Assembly (NCBI GenBank): GCA_905221605.1
Contig: CAJNDS010000211.1
Span: 60,001 to 124,000, forward strand
DNA: 64,000 nucleotides
Direction: 5' to 3'
DNA from: Symbiodinium natans
Lineage: Eukaryota; Sar; Dinophyceae; Suessiales; Symbiodiniaceae
Shown here: one piece after another, positions 34,001 through 44,664 of the stretch
How positions within the stretch are numbered: the first letter of the stretch is position 1
Layout: every line of letters begins with the position of its first letter
Program-made: the position numbers and the translations under genes
The notes under the pieces: generated by a model
The model's input: the letters and a program-made list of their open reading frames with translations, nothing else
The model's database searches: none
Told to the model about the DNA's origin: nothing

Positions 34001-35458
34001 CCGGTCATGTCGACTCAACCTTTGCCAAGCTTGCCTCTGCGAAGAGGTGGTGGTCTGTGATGTAGCCCGTTTGTTTCGGATCCATGTACTGGAAAGCCTG
34101 AGGAGGTCGGGCTTTGGCCTGCCTTTGGACAGACTCTACACCTTCCTTCAGACTCAGCGCTCGGTTTTACACGATCCACGTTGCGCCATCACGTGAAATA
34201 TTGTGAAAGACAATCTTCTGAATCGTGTGCCAATTGTGCGCCATGTCTGCTTCTACGTCCAAGCTCCTGGTGCAGCGACTCGAACCGCTTCTCCTGGCGA
34301 AAAGAGAGGTCCATGGCCATGTGGCACGAATCCTGCACCCAAGTCCTGCTTCTTTGCGACGGCTGGCGGAACCTGCACAGAAATCCTGGCCAAGCAAGCC
34401 CAGAGCATTTCAACACTCGACGCTGTCGAATGTCTGGGCAAGAAGCGGGGAGAAAAGCGGAGGCACGACCAAAAGAGGGAGTGCTCCTGAGAGCCATATC
34501 CCTTAAGCTACCCCATGCTACTCCTTTCCCTAGAATCCTAGAACTTGCGGCTTTGGAGATGACACTTCAAAGAGCTGCTTTAAAAATGTGTGGCGAGGAT
34601 TCGGATGGATTCGGACGCAGCTCAATCTTGGCGAACGGAAGCATGCAGGCAAGACTTGTCACCGGGCCCATACCCTTCGGGCACCACAGCCTCCGCACAT
34701 CACGCTGTCTGCATGTTCACAAGTTCGTGCGTGCCTTGGACATGAGATGTTGACTCCACAGCGCCTGAACCCAGCGTCCATCAGGGCTCTTGAACTTGAG
34801 CTGAGCTCCTGCAACACCGCCTTCTGGGATTATCACCTTGGCCCAAACATCTAAGGACTGCTTGGCCTCAACTTGCTCATGCTTGCACTTCAGGTCAACT
34901 GATGTACTTCTTCAGTTCGAAGCTATCTCAGGCCCAACAGGCTCAAGCGACCCAAGTGGCGAAGCTGCAACTCTCTGCAAGCTACCACGATCCCCTTGTG
35001 AATATTGTTTTGGGGTCAGGCGTCACTCTATGCTGAGCCGGCCTTGCGTTTAAAGTCTAGACCGTGCGCAGCCTAACTCTATGTGCTCCCTCCTACACGC
35101 AACCCTGAGCGATCCTGAACGGTCAGACCTAATTGGACCTACATCTGGTTTGTGCCCACTGCTTGCAGAGTTGCTTCGATCTGCTGCGCTTCCTCGAGTG
35201 AGGCACCGGATCAGAAACAAACCAGAACTCCGGAGCACCAACAAACACTGAAGTCTACGGCTGGCTGCTGCTGCTTCAGCTTCAACAGCGGTCGTGAAGC
35301 AAGCTACCAGAAAAATCCTGACCCTCATGCGCCTCGGGATCCCCACGCCACCTGACACGAAGGCACCAATGACAAGACAAGCTGTCGTGGTTGCTCCAGA
35401 GCGGTGAAGCAGGACGGTGGTACTCGTACTCTTCCGCTTTGGAATCCACGCACCCCAT
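31006..35458 (-). CDS. PARP (ADP-ribosyltransferase) with EF-hand-like and VPEG-type exons
   Basis: PARPs transfer ADP-ribose from NAD+ to proteins. Catalytic exons: 33248-33297, 33027-33105 (KKVYTRDRKKTG), 32384-32434 (KRQNLRRYCNEQ), 32256-32308 (WFLFHGTSPEAAKSIL), 32124-32155 (GDFTISLAGS), 31996-32014, 31890-31924 (RGTYFAESITK), 31778-31829, 31495-31532 (AAGTVLYNDE), 31284-31359 (GEYHSILGDREKCRNTF), 31180-31206 (EFVIFDADQ), 31006-31050 (VYVEYALFYKRRYT, stop). Most phases fit. His of HGT, Tyr of TYFAES and Glu of VEYAL form the H-Y-E triad of polymerising PARPs. Upstream are EF-hand-like exons 33748-33795 (DGNGQVNWPEF) and about 34035-34159 (MDPKQTGYITDHH, Glu missing at loop position 12), and in-phase VPEG exons 34765-34887 and 34656-34690. 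A proposed first exon at 35352-35458 starts MGCVDSK, a myristoylation-type N-terminus. Donors are GT, GC and GA. The catalytic part is certain; linkage of the 5' exons is inferred. Confidence 0.9.
33302..33312 (-). other. Possible spliced-leader relic beside a PARP exon
   Basis: On the minus strand this reads TTTGGCTCAAG, matching the last 11 bases of the dinoflagellate spliced leader. It ends 4 bases before the proposed exon at 33248-33297. It could mark a past reinsertion of an mRNA, or be chance. Confidence 0.35.
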
Positions 35459-35741
35459 TGCGAGTGGTCTACGCACTAGCAAGCAACAGTTACTTGACCA
35501 CACCAGCAGGCAACGCAGGGTCAACACAGCATGTCGTATGAAGTGAAGCTGTAGAAGCATCTCATGATCTAATGTCAAGATGTCTGCTCGGACAAGTCAA
35601 AGCCGCTGAGAACACAAAGCAAGGAGGCAGGTCTGGTCAGGTCCACGTGCAACGTGAAATCAACGCACTACCACGTGTTGATCCCGAGACCATCTGAGAC
35701 CAGCACACCCATGCTTAGGAGCTCCGGGCCCGCACCTGCTG

Positions 35742-36010
35742 TCAAAATTCGAGTCCTTTGCAAGTCTGGAAATCGACGATCATGCTACTAGGGTCCACGC
35801 GATCTCGCTGCCTCCGAGGTATAGTCACATTCACAGTTTGAATGCGGTCCTCAAAGTTGATGAACTCATGCAGTCATGAGTTCTACAATGCTCCCAGTTG
35901 CTTGAGAAATTCTGAATACTCATCGCGCAGCTCCCAGAGCTCCCACAAGACACATTTTTCATCTTCGCCAGCTTCTGTGGCTTTGCGGACTCGCCGCGTA
36001 GCCGCGCGCC
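35742..36010 (-). CDS. Last exons of an unrecognised gene
   Basis: An exon from 36010 (after CAG) to about 35894 reads KCVLWELWELRDEYSEFLK. A last exon at 35742-35864 reads FINFEDRIQTVNVTIPRRQR and ends DFQTCKGLEF with a TGA. The gap to the proposed PARP start is about 280 bp in the same orientation, as expected for a tandem dinoflagellate gene array. The phase of the join is not settled. A similar EFLKQLG motif occurs in the gene at 42.2-43.9 kb. No domain recognised. Confidence 0.5.
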
Positions 36011-36269
36011 CTGCACCTCAGCAACAGCAACGAGCTTGGCATCATCTCATTTTGCCTCTCGAGTTCTCATGTCACTCGATGCAAACTCCGAGGCACGTCA
36101 GCGCATTTCCTGGACCTGCCAGGCATTATTTTCTTCTTAGGTGGGGCAAAAGCCTTCTTTTCTTTGGTGAGGCAGGCTAGCTGTATGCCAGGGCACATGG
36201 GTTCAGGCCTGCACTGCCTACACTCCAAACCTCTGCTGCGGGGATGTTGGGCTTTCCAGCCCATAGACC

Positions 36270-36745
36270 CTTGTAGTTGTCCCAGCCAACATCTCCAGGC
36301 TTAGGGCACGGAACCAGTCGGCGAAGGGGCTTTCTGCTCAAACGCCTCAACATGTATCTACTTTACGCCCAAGGGCTTCGCAACCAACATCTCCTTTCAG
36401 GGTTTAGGGCTCTTTCTCCAATATCTCGGTCTGCGGCTTTCAAGGCCAACATCTCACATCTGGGTGGCTGTCAAAAATATAATCCCTTTTGGGGTACACT
36501 AAATATGAGGATATCATACTAGGGATCCGAAAAGGGACCCATCTGATTTTGGGTATAGGGATCACCACTCCCCATCTCCTTGTTGGTTTAGGTTTTCTCA
36601 GCCATGATCTCATTTTGGATGTCTCCGCCAACATCTTTGGGATTGCTGTGCCAATGCCTAGTTTCAAGGGTCCGCGCATCTCAGGCGTTTCTCGGTTTCA
36701 GATAATGGGCTTCTCAGCCGAAATCTCCTTTCATGATCAAAACGA
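36270..36745. repeat. Degenerate CCAACATCTC repeat block
   Basis: At least eight diverged units of the form GCCAACATCTC, then GGGTTTAGGG or similar, then TTTCTC, spaced about 30-60 bp apart (for example near 36287, 36382, 36443, 36628). Part of each unit resembles the telomere heptamer. There is no reading frame. Confidence 0.65.
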
Positions 36746-36815
36746 TTTCTGCTCTGGGAAGGGGGGTGGTGGAGAACGCCCCAATAACAGTTCGCAAGGC
36801 CCCAGCATGCCCCAG

Positions 36816-39023
36816 TCACTGCCAGCCTAGGCCACGTGAGTAGCTCTCGGCCGCCCGCTGCGCCCAAATGGAAGCTGCCTTGGCGTCTCCTTGCCTCGCA
36901 CAGGCTGCACAAGCGTCGAGGGCCGCGCGCCCTGAGCAGCAGAACAATGCATGTACGAGTGCCTGAGGACTTCAGAGGGCATCAGCAACCAGAAAGCAGC
37001 GAAGCAAAGCGTGGCAAAAAAGTAGGATTTTCAGCTGCCTCGTAGTGCGTGAAGATGCAGTCCCTCCTCATCATAGAGCTGCAACAGGCGCTGCACCAAC
37101 CTCAAGAGAACTGCAAAGCTGCTTCTCTTACAGACATAAGGCGGTGAATCAAAACCCCACGATCGGCGTCCCGCCCCTCTGTTACGCCCACATGTCGCGC
37201 CGGGGTCCATCTTGGAGACGAAGGAAGATCTGGTCGTGCCTTTGCTTTGATCCTGCCCTTGCAGTGCCTTGCAGGGTCTCACCGGAGTCAGGCCCTGGAA
37301 GTTTCCTAAACTTACGCACTGTACGCCCAGTCAGAGCCCGAAGCTCAGGAGTAAGTAGTTGGGCCATTGGCTATGACTCGTTCGTGGCTTGTCGCAGGTT
37401 TGTCGCCGTATGTCCCTGTATGTCCCTGAGCATGTCGCGGAACAGCTGCCCACAACTTCCCGCTGCAAACATGACATAGTTCCAAGCAGGGGCTTCGTTG
37501 CATACCCCATGTCGCAAAAGAGTGGGTTGAGCGATGAGGGCTTGAAAAAGAAATCAACAGAACGAGCAGCTCCAGAACTTCTTCCGGCGAGGCCCCTCCA
37601 ATCTCGTCATCGATGCGGGCCATGATCTGCCTGCGGATAGTGCGGGTACCCTCTTTCCTCAGCCTTCCTCAGCGTCAAGCCACCGGGGCCTCCGCCTGTC
37701 GCCCTCGTCATCTCCTTGCTGACACGCCGGGCAAGTACACTGGAAGCCGTACTTGCGACCTCAGCAATGGAAGCCACACTCCTTCATGTCTCAATGCCAA
37801 CCTTCTGAGCACGGCACTCAGCAAGGCTTGCCGCTCTTGGCGGCTTTGGCGGATGTCAATGTAGTCAATGCTCAGCTCATCACCTGATCCGAGCCCTTTC
37901 TGAGACCACTGAGACCACCCATGCAGATCCCGGCAGCATCTGCAGAGTCTGAGGGCCGAGCCGACGGAAATCTCTGTCGAGGCCAGGATGCGCATTACTT
38001 CTGCATCGCTGTCCCAGACATGCTGGCCTTTCAGGTGCGACTGCGTTGTGATGCCTTGTGATGCGTTGTCGTGCGTTGTCATGTCATCTTGCTTGACTGC
38101 AGCGGAGGTGCAGTTGGGAACACAAGAGTGGTTGAAGCGAGCCAAAGTAGGGCACAGGACCCGGTCGGCAGACCCCAGACCTTTCTCGAAGCTGTTTGTG
38201 TCAAGAATGCCCTGCACCGTCTTCTCCTGGGCAAAGGCGCTGCTCTGTTTTTGCACTGTCGCTCGATTCAATCACAAGCATCATTTACTTCCCTGCATCG
38301 TGGTGTAAGTGGGTGACTAGCCTTGGCACAGAGCTCGATTTCCAGTGGGATGTAAAGATTCTGCCACATCCTGGGGTTCAGCCATGGCTCGGCCGAAAAA
38401 TCACTGAGCTCCAGCAGCTGGTGCCGCGCCCCTGAAGAGAGAGTCCTCGGGCTTCATGACATCATGTCCAATGGCAAATATCGGATGTCGCATCTAGCCG
38501 AGATAAGCTGAGATAAACTGAGCAGCTGGAGCTGTTGCTCAGGCACCGCGTCCGCGGAGAGCTGCAGCCTAGCAGTTGTGCACGTCGCAGTGAGTCGCCC
38601 TCGGCGCCCCGCATGGGCGAAGCGCCGAAACCAAACCGCCCGAAACCGCCCGAACCGCCCGAATCGCCCGAACTCGTTCCCAAGAATTCAGGCCGAGCCG
38701 CAGGGGCGCCTCCTCGCCGACCAGGTCCCCGGGCTCGAAGCTGCAGAGGGCAACAGCGCCGAGGCCTCAGATTTCGCATCACTTACAGGGGCAAATCACC
38801 ATAAGCTCTCCTGACACGGAAAAGTTGGGAGCTTCGTCCGACTACTTGCGAGAAAACAGCAGCGACATGCCACTCCATGTATGCTACCTTCAGACTTTGG
38901 GAGCTCATGATAGCTCAAGCCCCAGCTGCGGGGAACTGATTTCGACAAGCGCTGCTCGCAAGGCACCATGGGCCCGGAATGTCAAGCGGCCTTTCCCATG
39001 CAAGGCCACGATTTTGAACTTGC
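36816..39023 (-). CDS. SET-domain protein, probable lysine methyltransferase (SMYD-like)
   Basis: SET proteins transfer methyl from S-adenosylmethionine to lysine. Exons: 38991-39023 (KFKIVALHGK), from 38765 (GAVALCSFEPGDLVGEEAPL), 38321-38431 (LLELSDFSAEPWLNPRMWQN), 38112-38226 (ILDTNSFEKG, then LARFNHSCVPN), 37962-38027 (VMRILASTEISV), 37818-37883 (DELSIDYIDIRQSRQERQ) and from 37759 (KYGFQCTCPACQQ). FNHSCVPN, DELSIDYID and the Cys cluster are the core SET and post-SET motifs. Helical C-terminal exons follow at about 37564-37630, 37389-37492, 37268-37343 and 37039-37118. The last, 36816-36931, reads CAACARQGDAKAASIWAQRA before a TGA. Introns use GC and GT donors. A complete MYND zinc finger was not found, so SMYD membership is by SET type and layout only. 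Joins of the C-terminal exons are partly inferred. Confidence 0.88.
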
Positions 39024-39099
39024 CTGGCGCTTGGGGACAACATGAACCGCGTCTGAAGCCCGGGCGCAATGAAACGTAACGAAGCTGAAGCAAATCTGA

Positions 39100-39500
39100 G
39101 TAAATCTGAAGCAAGCTACCGACCTTTGCTCTCCAATCCCTCCTGGGGACTCTCGGCAGCTTTGCACCCACCTAGCAAGGAAAGGGTTCTACGCCATGTT
39201 CCAGCCATAACTGTCAAACCGCGGCGCTTGCAGAATCCGGGAACCACAACCCCATCCGCGATTAACTCCGGGGACCTTGACACCCATGGGGCTGCTTCTT
39301 TCAATTTCACGTGTTGTGCTCCGCCCGCCCCCCTTCTCTGTTTGTTTCTTTGCCTTTCGTCTTTGGCAAGAAGGGCCGCCTCTGCCGAGCTGCCTTTTGG
39401 CCTTTTGGCACGGTGGCACTGTGCCTGGTAAGCTATGCCAGCGATGCCCCGCATCCTGGGAAGGACCCCCCTTGATTGTTTAGGACACGTAACACCACCA
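39100..39500 (-). CDS. Candidate exon, unknown
   Basis: The minus-strand frame reads EAAPWVSRSPELIADGVVV. It lies between two minus-strand genes. Borders were not found. Confidence 0.25.
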
Positions 39501-39519
39501 TTGCCATAAGGACAACCGG

Positions 39520-40678
39520 CCTTTAAGAAAAGGAGGAACAAGCATGATAAGGACTGATAAGGATGTCTTGGTCGCCGGGGAGGGGGGGGGGTACATGTGC
39601 AGTGACGCCACTACCGAGAAAAGCACAAGCTGCATCATCGACCAGAGGCACAAGACGTGAGAACTCCACAACATTCCATTCTCTCCGAGGAGTTTCTGCA
39701 GGAGCCCCTGATCCTCCTCTATCCAGTTTTTTTCTCCTCGAATGATGCCAACCATCCGCCCTTTGTAAGATGTCGGGTTCTGGAGGACAGAATCCCACGC
39801 TGGGAAGTGGGCTGCTCGGCACGTGACTGCTTTTTTGCAGTGTCAGTGCGAGAGCATCTGAGCCCATCTTGGGCCTTCGTTGCTCTTTTGGGGCTTCGCT
39901 ATCTTTGGATTGGGCCGTTGAATACTCCTGTTGCTTATGGACCTCAAGGCTCAAGCACCCCATCTGGAGATCCTGCACGGATCATCGCTCCGAAGATCCA
40001 GCCATGGATCAACCATCACTTTGTGCACAGGTCGTTCTTTCGTTTGCCGCGTTTGCCCCGTTTGGCAGAGGTACAGCATGGCACAGCCTTCAAAAGCTGA
40101 CAAAAGCCTCGCATGCCACCACTTCACCACTTCTGAGGGCAGCGCAGCAACACTCACTTCCCTACTTCTTTCGCTGCTCACCTGCTGAGACTGCCCGGAA
40201 ACAGCCTTTTGAAGCCTGCACCTGCGACCCCAAGCCCTAGAAGCCTCTGCATGCCGGGCGAGGCGGTCGACGCACAGCGTGTTAAAGTGTTAAAGTAGTA
40301 CTCCAGTGTGTTGCCGAGAGTCGCTGCCAATCGGCTCAGACCGCCCTTGAGCCAACAGCGCGCATAGCACCACCTGAGCATGGTGGGACACCGGGACACC
40401 CACTTTGGCCAGCAGTCCAACCATACCGGCTAATCAAGATGACGTGGGATTGGGGGTTGTCGCTGAGGCACCACGGCGGGAAGCAAAAACGTCTCAGGTG
40501 ATGAGGTCGGCAGAGCTCTCTGTGGAAGCTTGCGCTGTCCTTCACTGTTCTGGAAACCCCTGTGGTGAGCTGTGGTGAGCTGTGGTGACTGGAGTCTACC
40601 TGCAACAGTTGGCTTGCAGAAGCCTCCAGAGGAAGCGCTCACTGTGGCCCAGCAGCGCCCTGGCCACATCGATCCAGC
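39520..40678 (-). CDS. Multi-exon gene, unknown
   Basis: The exon at 40600-40678 is clean: after CATTTAG, it reads WIDVARALLGHSERFLWRLL and ends before GTAGAC. Downstream blocks on the same strand read HREL and HVILISRYGW (about 40560-40420), GGLSRLAATLGNTLEYYF (about 40345-40275), SEVVKWWHARLLSAFEGCA (about 40150-40090) and RPKMGSDALALTLQK (about 39880-39820). TTGGCTCAAG, a 10-base spliced-leader-like string, lies at 40346-40355. Phases were not all resolved, and the plus strand is open at 39657-40100. No family recognised. Confidence 0.4.
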
Positions 40679-40786
40679 CTAAATGTGGCACATTGGCACA
40701 TCATGCGCTCAGTCGCCCATCATTCTAAATGAAGTGGCGAAGCCATGTGCTTCCAATCTTGCTTGGGAGTTGAGGGACCCTTCCTC

Positions 40787-42162
40787 TCATGTCTGCTGGC
40801 CATACCGTGTTTCGTCCAGGCAACAGGAGGCAGGCGGCCAACAAAGAGCATAACAGCGGCCATCCCAAGCGCCGGGTTTGGATTGCCAAGCGGTGTGTAA
40901 CACTGGATCCAACGTGATCATTGCAAACACCCCGACAACCTTGAAAGCTCCATTAATAGGAAACCGTCGGACTTGCTGTGCCGTCTTTCTCCGGCGAACG
41001 GCAGCACATAGTACAAGTACATACAAGCGACAAGTACTGCACTAGCATGGTTCTTGTCGCCCCTGCTCTTGCCCAAACCGGGCTTAAGTTTGCAAAAGCT
41101 TGAAGATGGCGCGAGCGAATGGCTAACGAGTCCAGAATCCTCCAGGCATATGATACGTGCTCAAAGCTCCAGCCGGCTCCTCAAGCTGGAGAATCATGCG
41201 TTGCCTGAGAACTGGCTCTGCGCACAGCACCACGAAGGAACTGTCGGAGCCCTCCTGAGGTCCTGAGGCCCTGTCGTTTCTGCAAGCCGTCTGTGCAGGG
41301 AGCTGGACTGGCGACGTAGATCTCGGGCCTCCAGGGTGACATAGGATAACTCTGTTTCAGAATGCCCTCGGAATGGTTTTGCCAGCTTGCCAGACTCTGG
41401 CAGGTTTGGATGGTTTGGCTGGTTTGGCATACCATGCCCATCGAGATCATCATATGTCGACATCGTGCCTCGAACTCTTCAGAGTGCACTGCTGGTTGGC
41501 AGCCACGCATGTTGCGCAGGCAGACCTGGTACCTGACTTTCAACTTCCTAGAATGCCACAACTAAGTTGAGAAAGTGAATGCATGAGCCATGAGATGGCA
41601 TCATCGCCACAAGCCAGACAAGTGCATCGTTCTTGATGGTCACCAACTTCTTGCCAGCTGCGAAAGCAGGAGAACACAAAGTAGCACCTGCACAAAGCGC
41701 CATGGCGCTGTCGAATTGCTGCCGACAGGGCTGTTTGGCTTGTACTGCACATCTGTCGGCCCGTTGTCTTCTTGCTTGCGCCACTCGCATTCGGAAGTTA
41801 AAATACCATGAAAATAGCTCCCTGCCTGCAGGAGGCTCGTCCTTTGGCCTTCCGAGGATGGCGCCACCTGAAACATGTAACAAAAACCATGCGATGCCAT
41901 GCGATCCCCGCCAAACAGCTGACGTCCCCACGCCGGTGCCGAAGCCCCAGAAGAGGGCAGCCCAAAGGCCTCCAACGGCTCTTGCTGTGAAACCAAGGAC
42001 TTCATGAGCATAAGGAAAGCCAGCAGCGCCCGTGACAAGGAGACTGGGGAGACTCAGGCGGTCCTGCACGGAAGGACGCAAACATGTGGCACTGATTCGC
42101 TTAGCTTGCCAGACTTGCCAGAGTTCTCTCGCACACCTTGGAACTTCTGGTCTGCTTCTCAA
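40787..42162 (-). CDS. Candidate exons, unknown, partly membrane-like
   Basis: Minus-strand blocks read RRFPINGAFKVVGVFAMITL (40980-40905), SYVTLEARDLRRQSSSLHRR (about 41345-41280) and, in two alternative frames between 42038 and 41640, either GGLWAALFWGFGTGVGTSAV or TSECEWRKQEDNGPTDVQY. These may be exons of one or more genes in the minus-strand array. Frame choice is not settled. Confidence 0.3.
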
Positions 42163-42174
42163 CCTGCACAGGGA

Positions 42175-43945
42175 TTCGAACGCCCCGGACCATCCCCAAC
42201 TCCAACCGTTGTATCCCCCGACTTCCCCACCTCCTCGAGCCGAACATGGAGGGCCTCCAAGTGCGACAAGAGATGAGCCTTCGAGATGTCGTCTGCAGTT
42301 GCTGCGCAGCGCAGCAAGTTAGAGTTCGTCTGTGTCACGCCAAGGGCTTGGTGCTTTGATGTGCAATCACCCTCTTTGCACTCTAAGCTGGCTGCCTCAC
42401 GTGACACCAACAGCTCTCCGCATCGGCGCAGCACGAATCCTGGCTTCAAGCATTCCCCCAGACCCACGGTACCCTAGGTGGCTGTATGAACTCTGACGCA
42501 GCTAACTTGCAGCCCAGGCACGCTGGCGAGCTCCCACAACATTTCGAAGGTCCTGGATGTCACAAGGGAGGCAATCTGTTCTTGTCTTCTGGCGTACCCA
42601 CCAGTCATTACTTGCCGGTTCGTCCAGCACTCTTCGCACGTTCCCCCGTAAACATTTTTTCTGCGCAATGCGTTGGAGAGTTGTCAGTTGGCTTAGGAAG
42701 CCAGACCCTGTGAAAAACGTTCGCCCCAATATGAGCCCGGTGCAGCCTACTCTGTGAATTTGGGATCAGCACTCTTGCATATGCAAGTACTTCTGGAGGA
42801 CGTTACACTACGATGCACTTCAACGGTCTCTCAGTCTCAGAGTCTCTGCGCAACGGGCTGGGCACCACGATGGCCATTGAACTGTGGCAAGCCCGCCATC
42901 GTCAAAAGTTTGCCGACGGAAAAGTGCCGAAAGCAATACATGGTTCTGCCAAAATGTTTTTGTTAAGAATGACCTGGGTTACACTTCTTCACTTCTTCCA
43001 TCAGCCCAAGCTGACAAAGAAAGCCATCAATGAAATCAAGGTGCGGCGGAGACCCGCGCCCAAGACCCTCTCCCTTACATACTCTGGCAATGATTTCAGA
43101 AAGGCCTTGCCAGAGCTGCCAGGGAGCACCTCTCCAGTTGAAATGCGAAATCTGCTGTCATGCAGGGCCCGGGGAGAACTCTGGAATACAGATTGATCCC
43201 AAAGCTTATGACCACCTACCGTCAACTCCCGAGATCGCACGCTCCCCTGACCCTCCCACTTCTACGATTCTACTACTGCACTGAGCTTTCTTGCGGCCTC
43301 AGGCGACCAAGAGCTGACCGCCAACGAACAACACACAGACTCTTTCATGGCGCCATCGTTGGAAACCCTTCATCCAAAAAGCATCGCAGTCGCCCAGGCC
43401 AGCAGTCTAGGCACCTAGGACATAGGGACCTACGCTTTGCGAGCATTTTTCCACTGTGTCTCCCCCTGCTTCTTGCCGAAGAACCTTGGGCAGAAGCAAC
43501 TCACACAAATTACAGTCAGAATGGAGAAGAACCCCGAGTGCAAAGTTGCAGCATGCAATCAGAATCATGGATGAAGCCAAGCTGCTTGAGAAACTCATTG
43601 TAGGTGTATGCCTTTCCATCTGGCGCTCGGCGTCTCTCAGTCTTTTGGGCCTGGGGGACACCAGGACCCACTTCAAAGCAGGGAAAGCTCGCAGACTTAC
43701 CCCATGTTAAAGCCTCTCGAAACTTGGAAACATCCCCGACGGCCTGAGTGGAGGCGGCTGCTGCCTTCGATTTGGTAGACTCTGGTATTCTTTAATTTCC
43801 AACACAATTTGGGAGTCCCGGGGCGTTGTGAAAATGGAAATGATGGGAAAAACATATGGAAACATGTACCGATAGGCAGCGAGAGCCTTAGGGGCCGGGG
43901 CTGGTGGCTGCGGCACAGGCGGCACCTTCGCGCACAAGAGGTCAT
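42175..43945 (-). CDS. Multi-exon gene, unknown
   Basis: The firmest exon is 42974-43115: after TGGCAG, 47 codons (LDFIDGFLCQLGLMEEVKKC), ending before GTCATT. Others are a block from 43650 after CCCCAG (RRRAPDGKAYTYNEFLKQL), about 42640-42505 (QEQIASLVTSRTFEMLWEL, GT donor), about 42345-42180 after CACAG (DISKAHLLSHLEALHVRLEE) and about 43935-43860 (KVPPVPQPPAPAPKALAAY). The APDG-AYTYNEF pattern seems familiar from dinoflagellate predicted proteins, but I cannot name its function. Plus-strand frames of 127 and 213 codons overlap and are judged shadows. Confidence 0.45.
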
Positions 43946-44514
43946 GTGCGGTCATGTTAGGTCATGTGAGGAGAGAGGGACTCGGATCTCTGCCGTTCTC
44001 TGGCATTCTCTTGGAGGGGCACAGGTTTGGTCACCTCCTGCTTGGGTCCTTCGCAAACGGCGACCTTGGTCTGCACTGGAAGGGTATGGAACGACAATTG
44101 CGAAGCTCGGATACAACAGCACGCAAAATGGCATGCAAGATGACATGCAAGATGGTAGATCACAGGAACACAAGCAGCACGTCATGAGCACGGCATCTAG
44201 GTTGGGGGCCTCGGGTGCGCTACTCGGAGCGGGCGCCTGGAAAAGTGTCTTGCGGAAGGTTCAACAGCTGCCCCGACTGCACTCCCCCGTCATCTTTATG
44301 CGCGCCTGCGTGGACTTGGGCGCCTCCTTGGGCGCCTCCTTGGCCTGGGTGCCATCGGACGTGGTCACCTCCGTGTCTCTCCCTGCCCTCAATGTCAAAC
44401 TGGAGCAGAGACCAATTGTAAGCGGAGCTTACTCTTTGAAAACTCCTTGAAGACGCCCCACCTGAAAGGGCGCCGGCCTGCATCACACAGTCAAAACAGC
44501 ACCGCGATGCACTC

Positions 44515-44662
44515 ATTTCACACATTTCACTGATTTCACGGATTTCACTGATGTCACTCATTCCACTCATTTCACTCATTTCACTCATTTCACTCATTTC
44601 ACTCATTTCACTCATTTCACTCATCTCACTTATTTCCCTCATTTCACTTCACTCATTTCACC
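44515..44662. repeat. (TTTCACTCA)n minisatellite
   Basis: About 14 units of a 9-bp repeat, nearly perfect in the middle and degenerate at the ends. It translates to SerGluMet (minus) or LeuIleSer (plus) repeats. Confidence 0.95.
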
Positions 44663-44664
44663 TC

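Noticed and set aside
37659-37661. Stop codon as the end of the SET protein
   Set aside because: Downstream exons with helical sequence join in phase to a clear end at 36816, so this stop is more likely intronic.
42165-42190. tRNA-like T-loop string (GGATTCGAAC)
   Set aside because: The flanking bases do not form a T-stem, and no acceptor stem or A-box was found. The site lies in a likely coding exon.
43809-44450. 213-codon plus-strand frame
   Set aside because: It overlaps a minus-strand candidate exon near 43900 and shows no splice sites or domain. The region is stop-poor on both strands.
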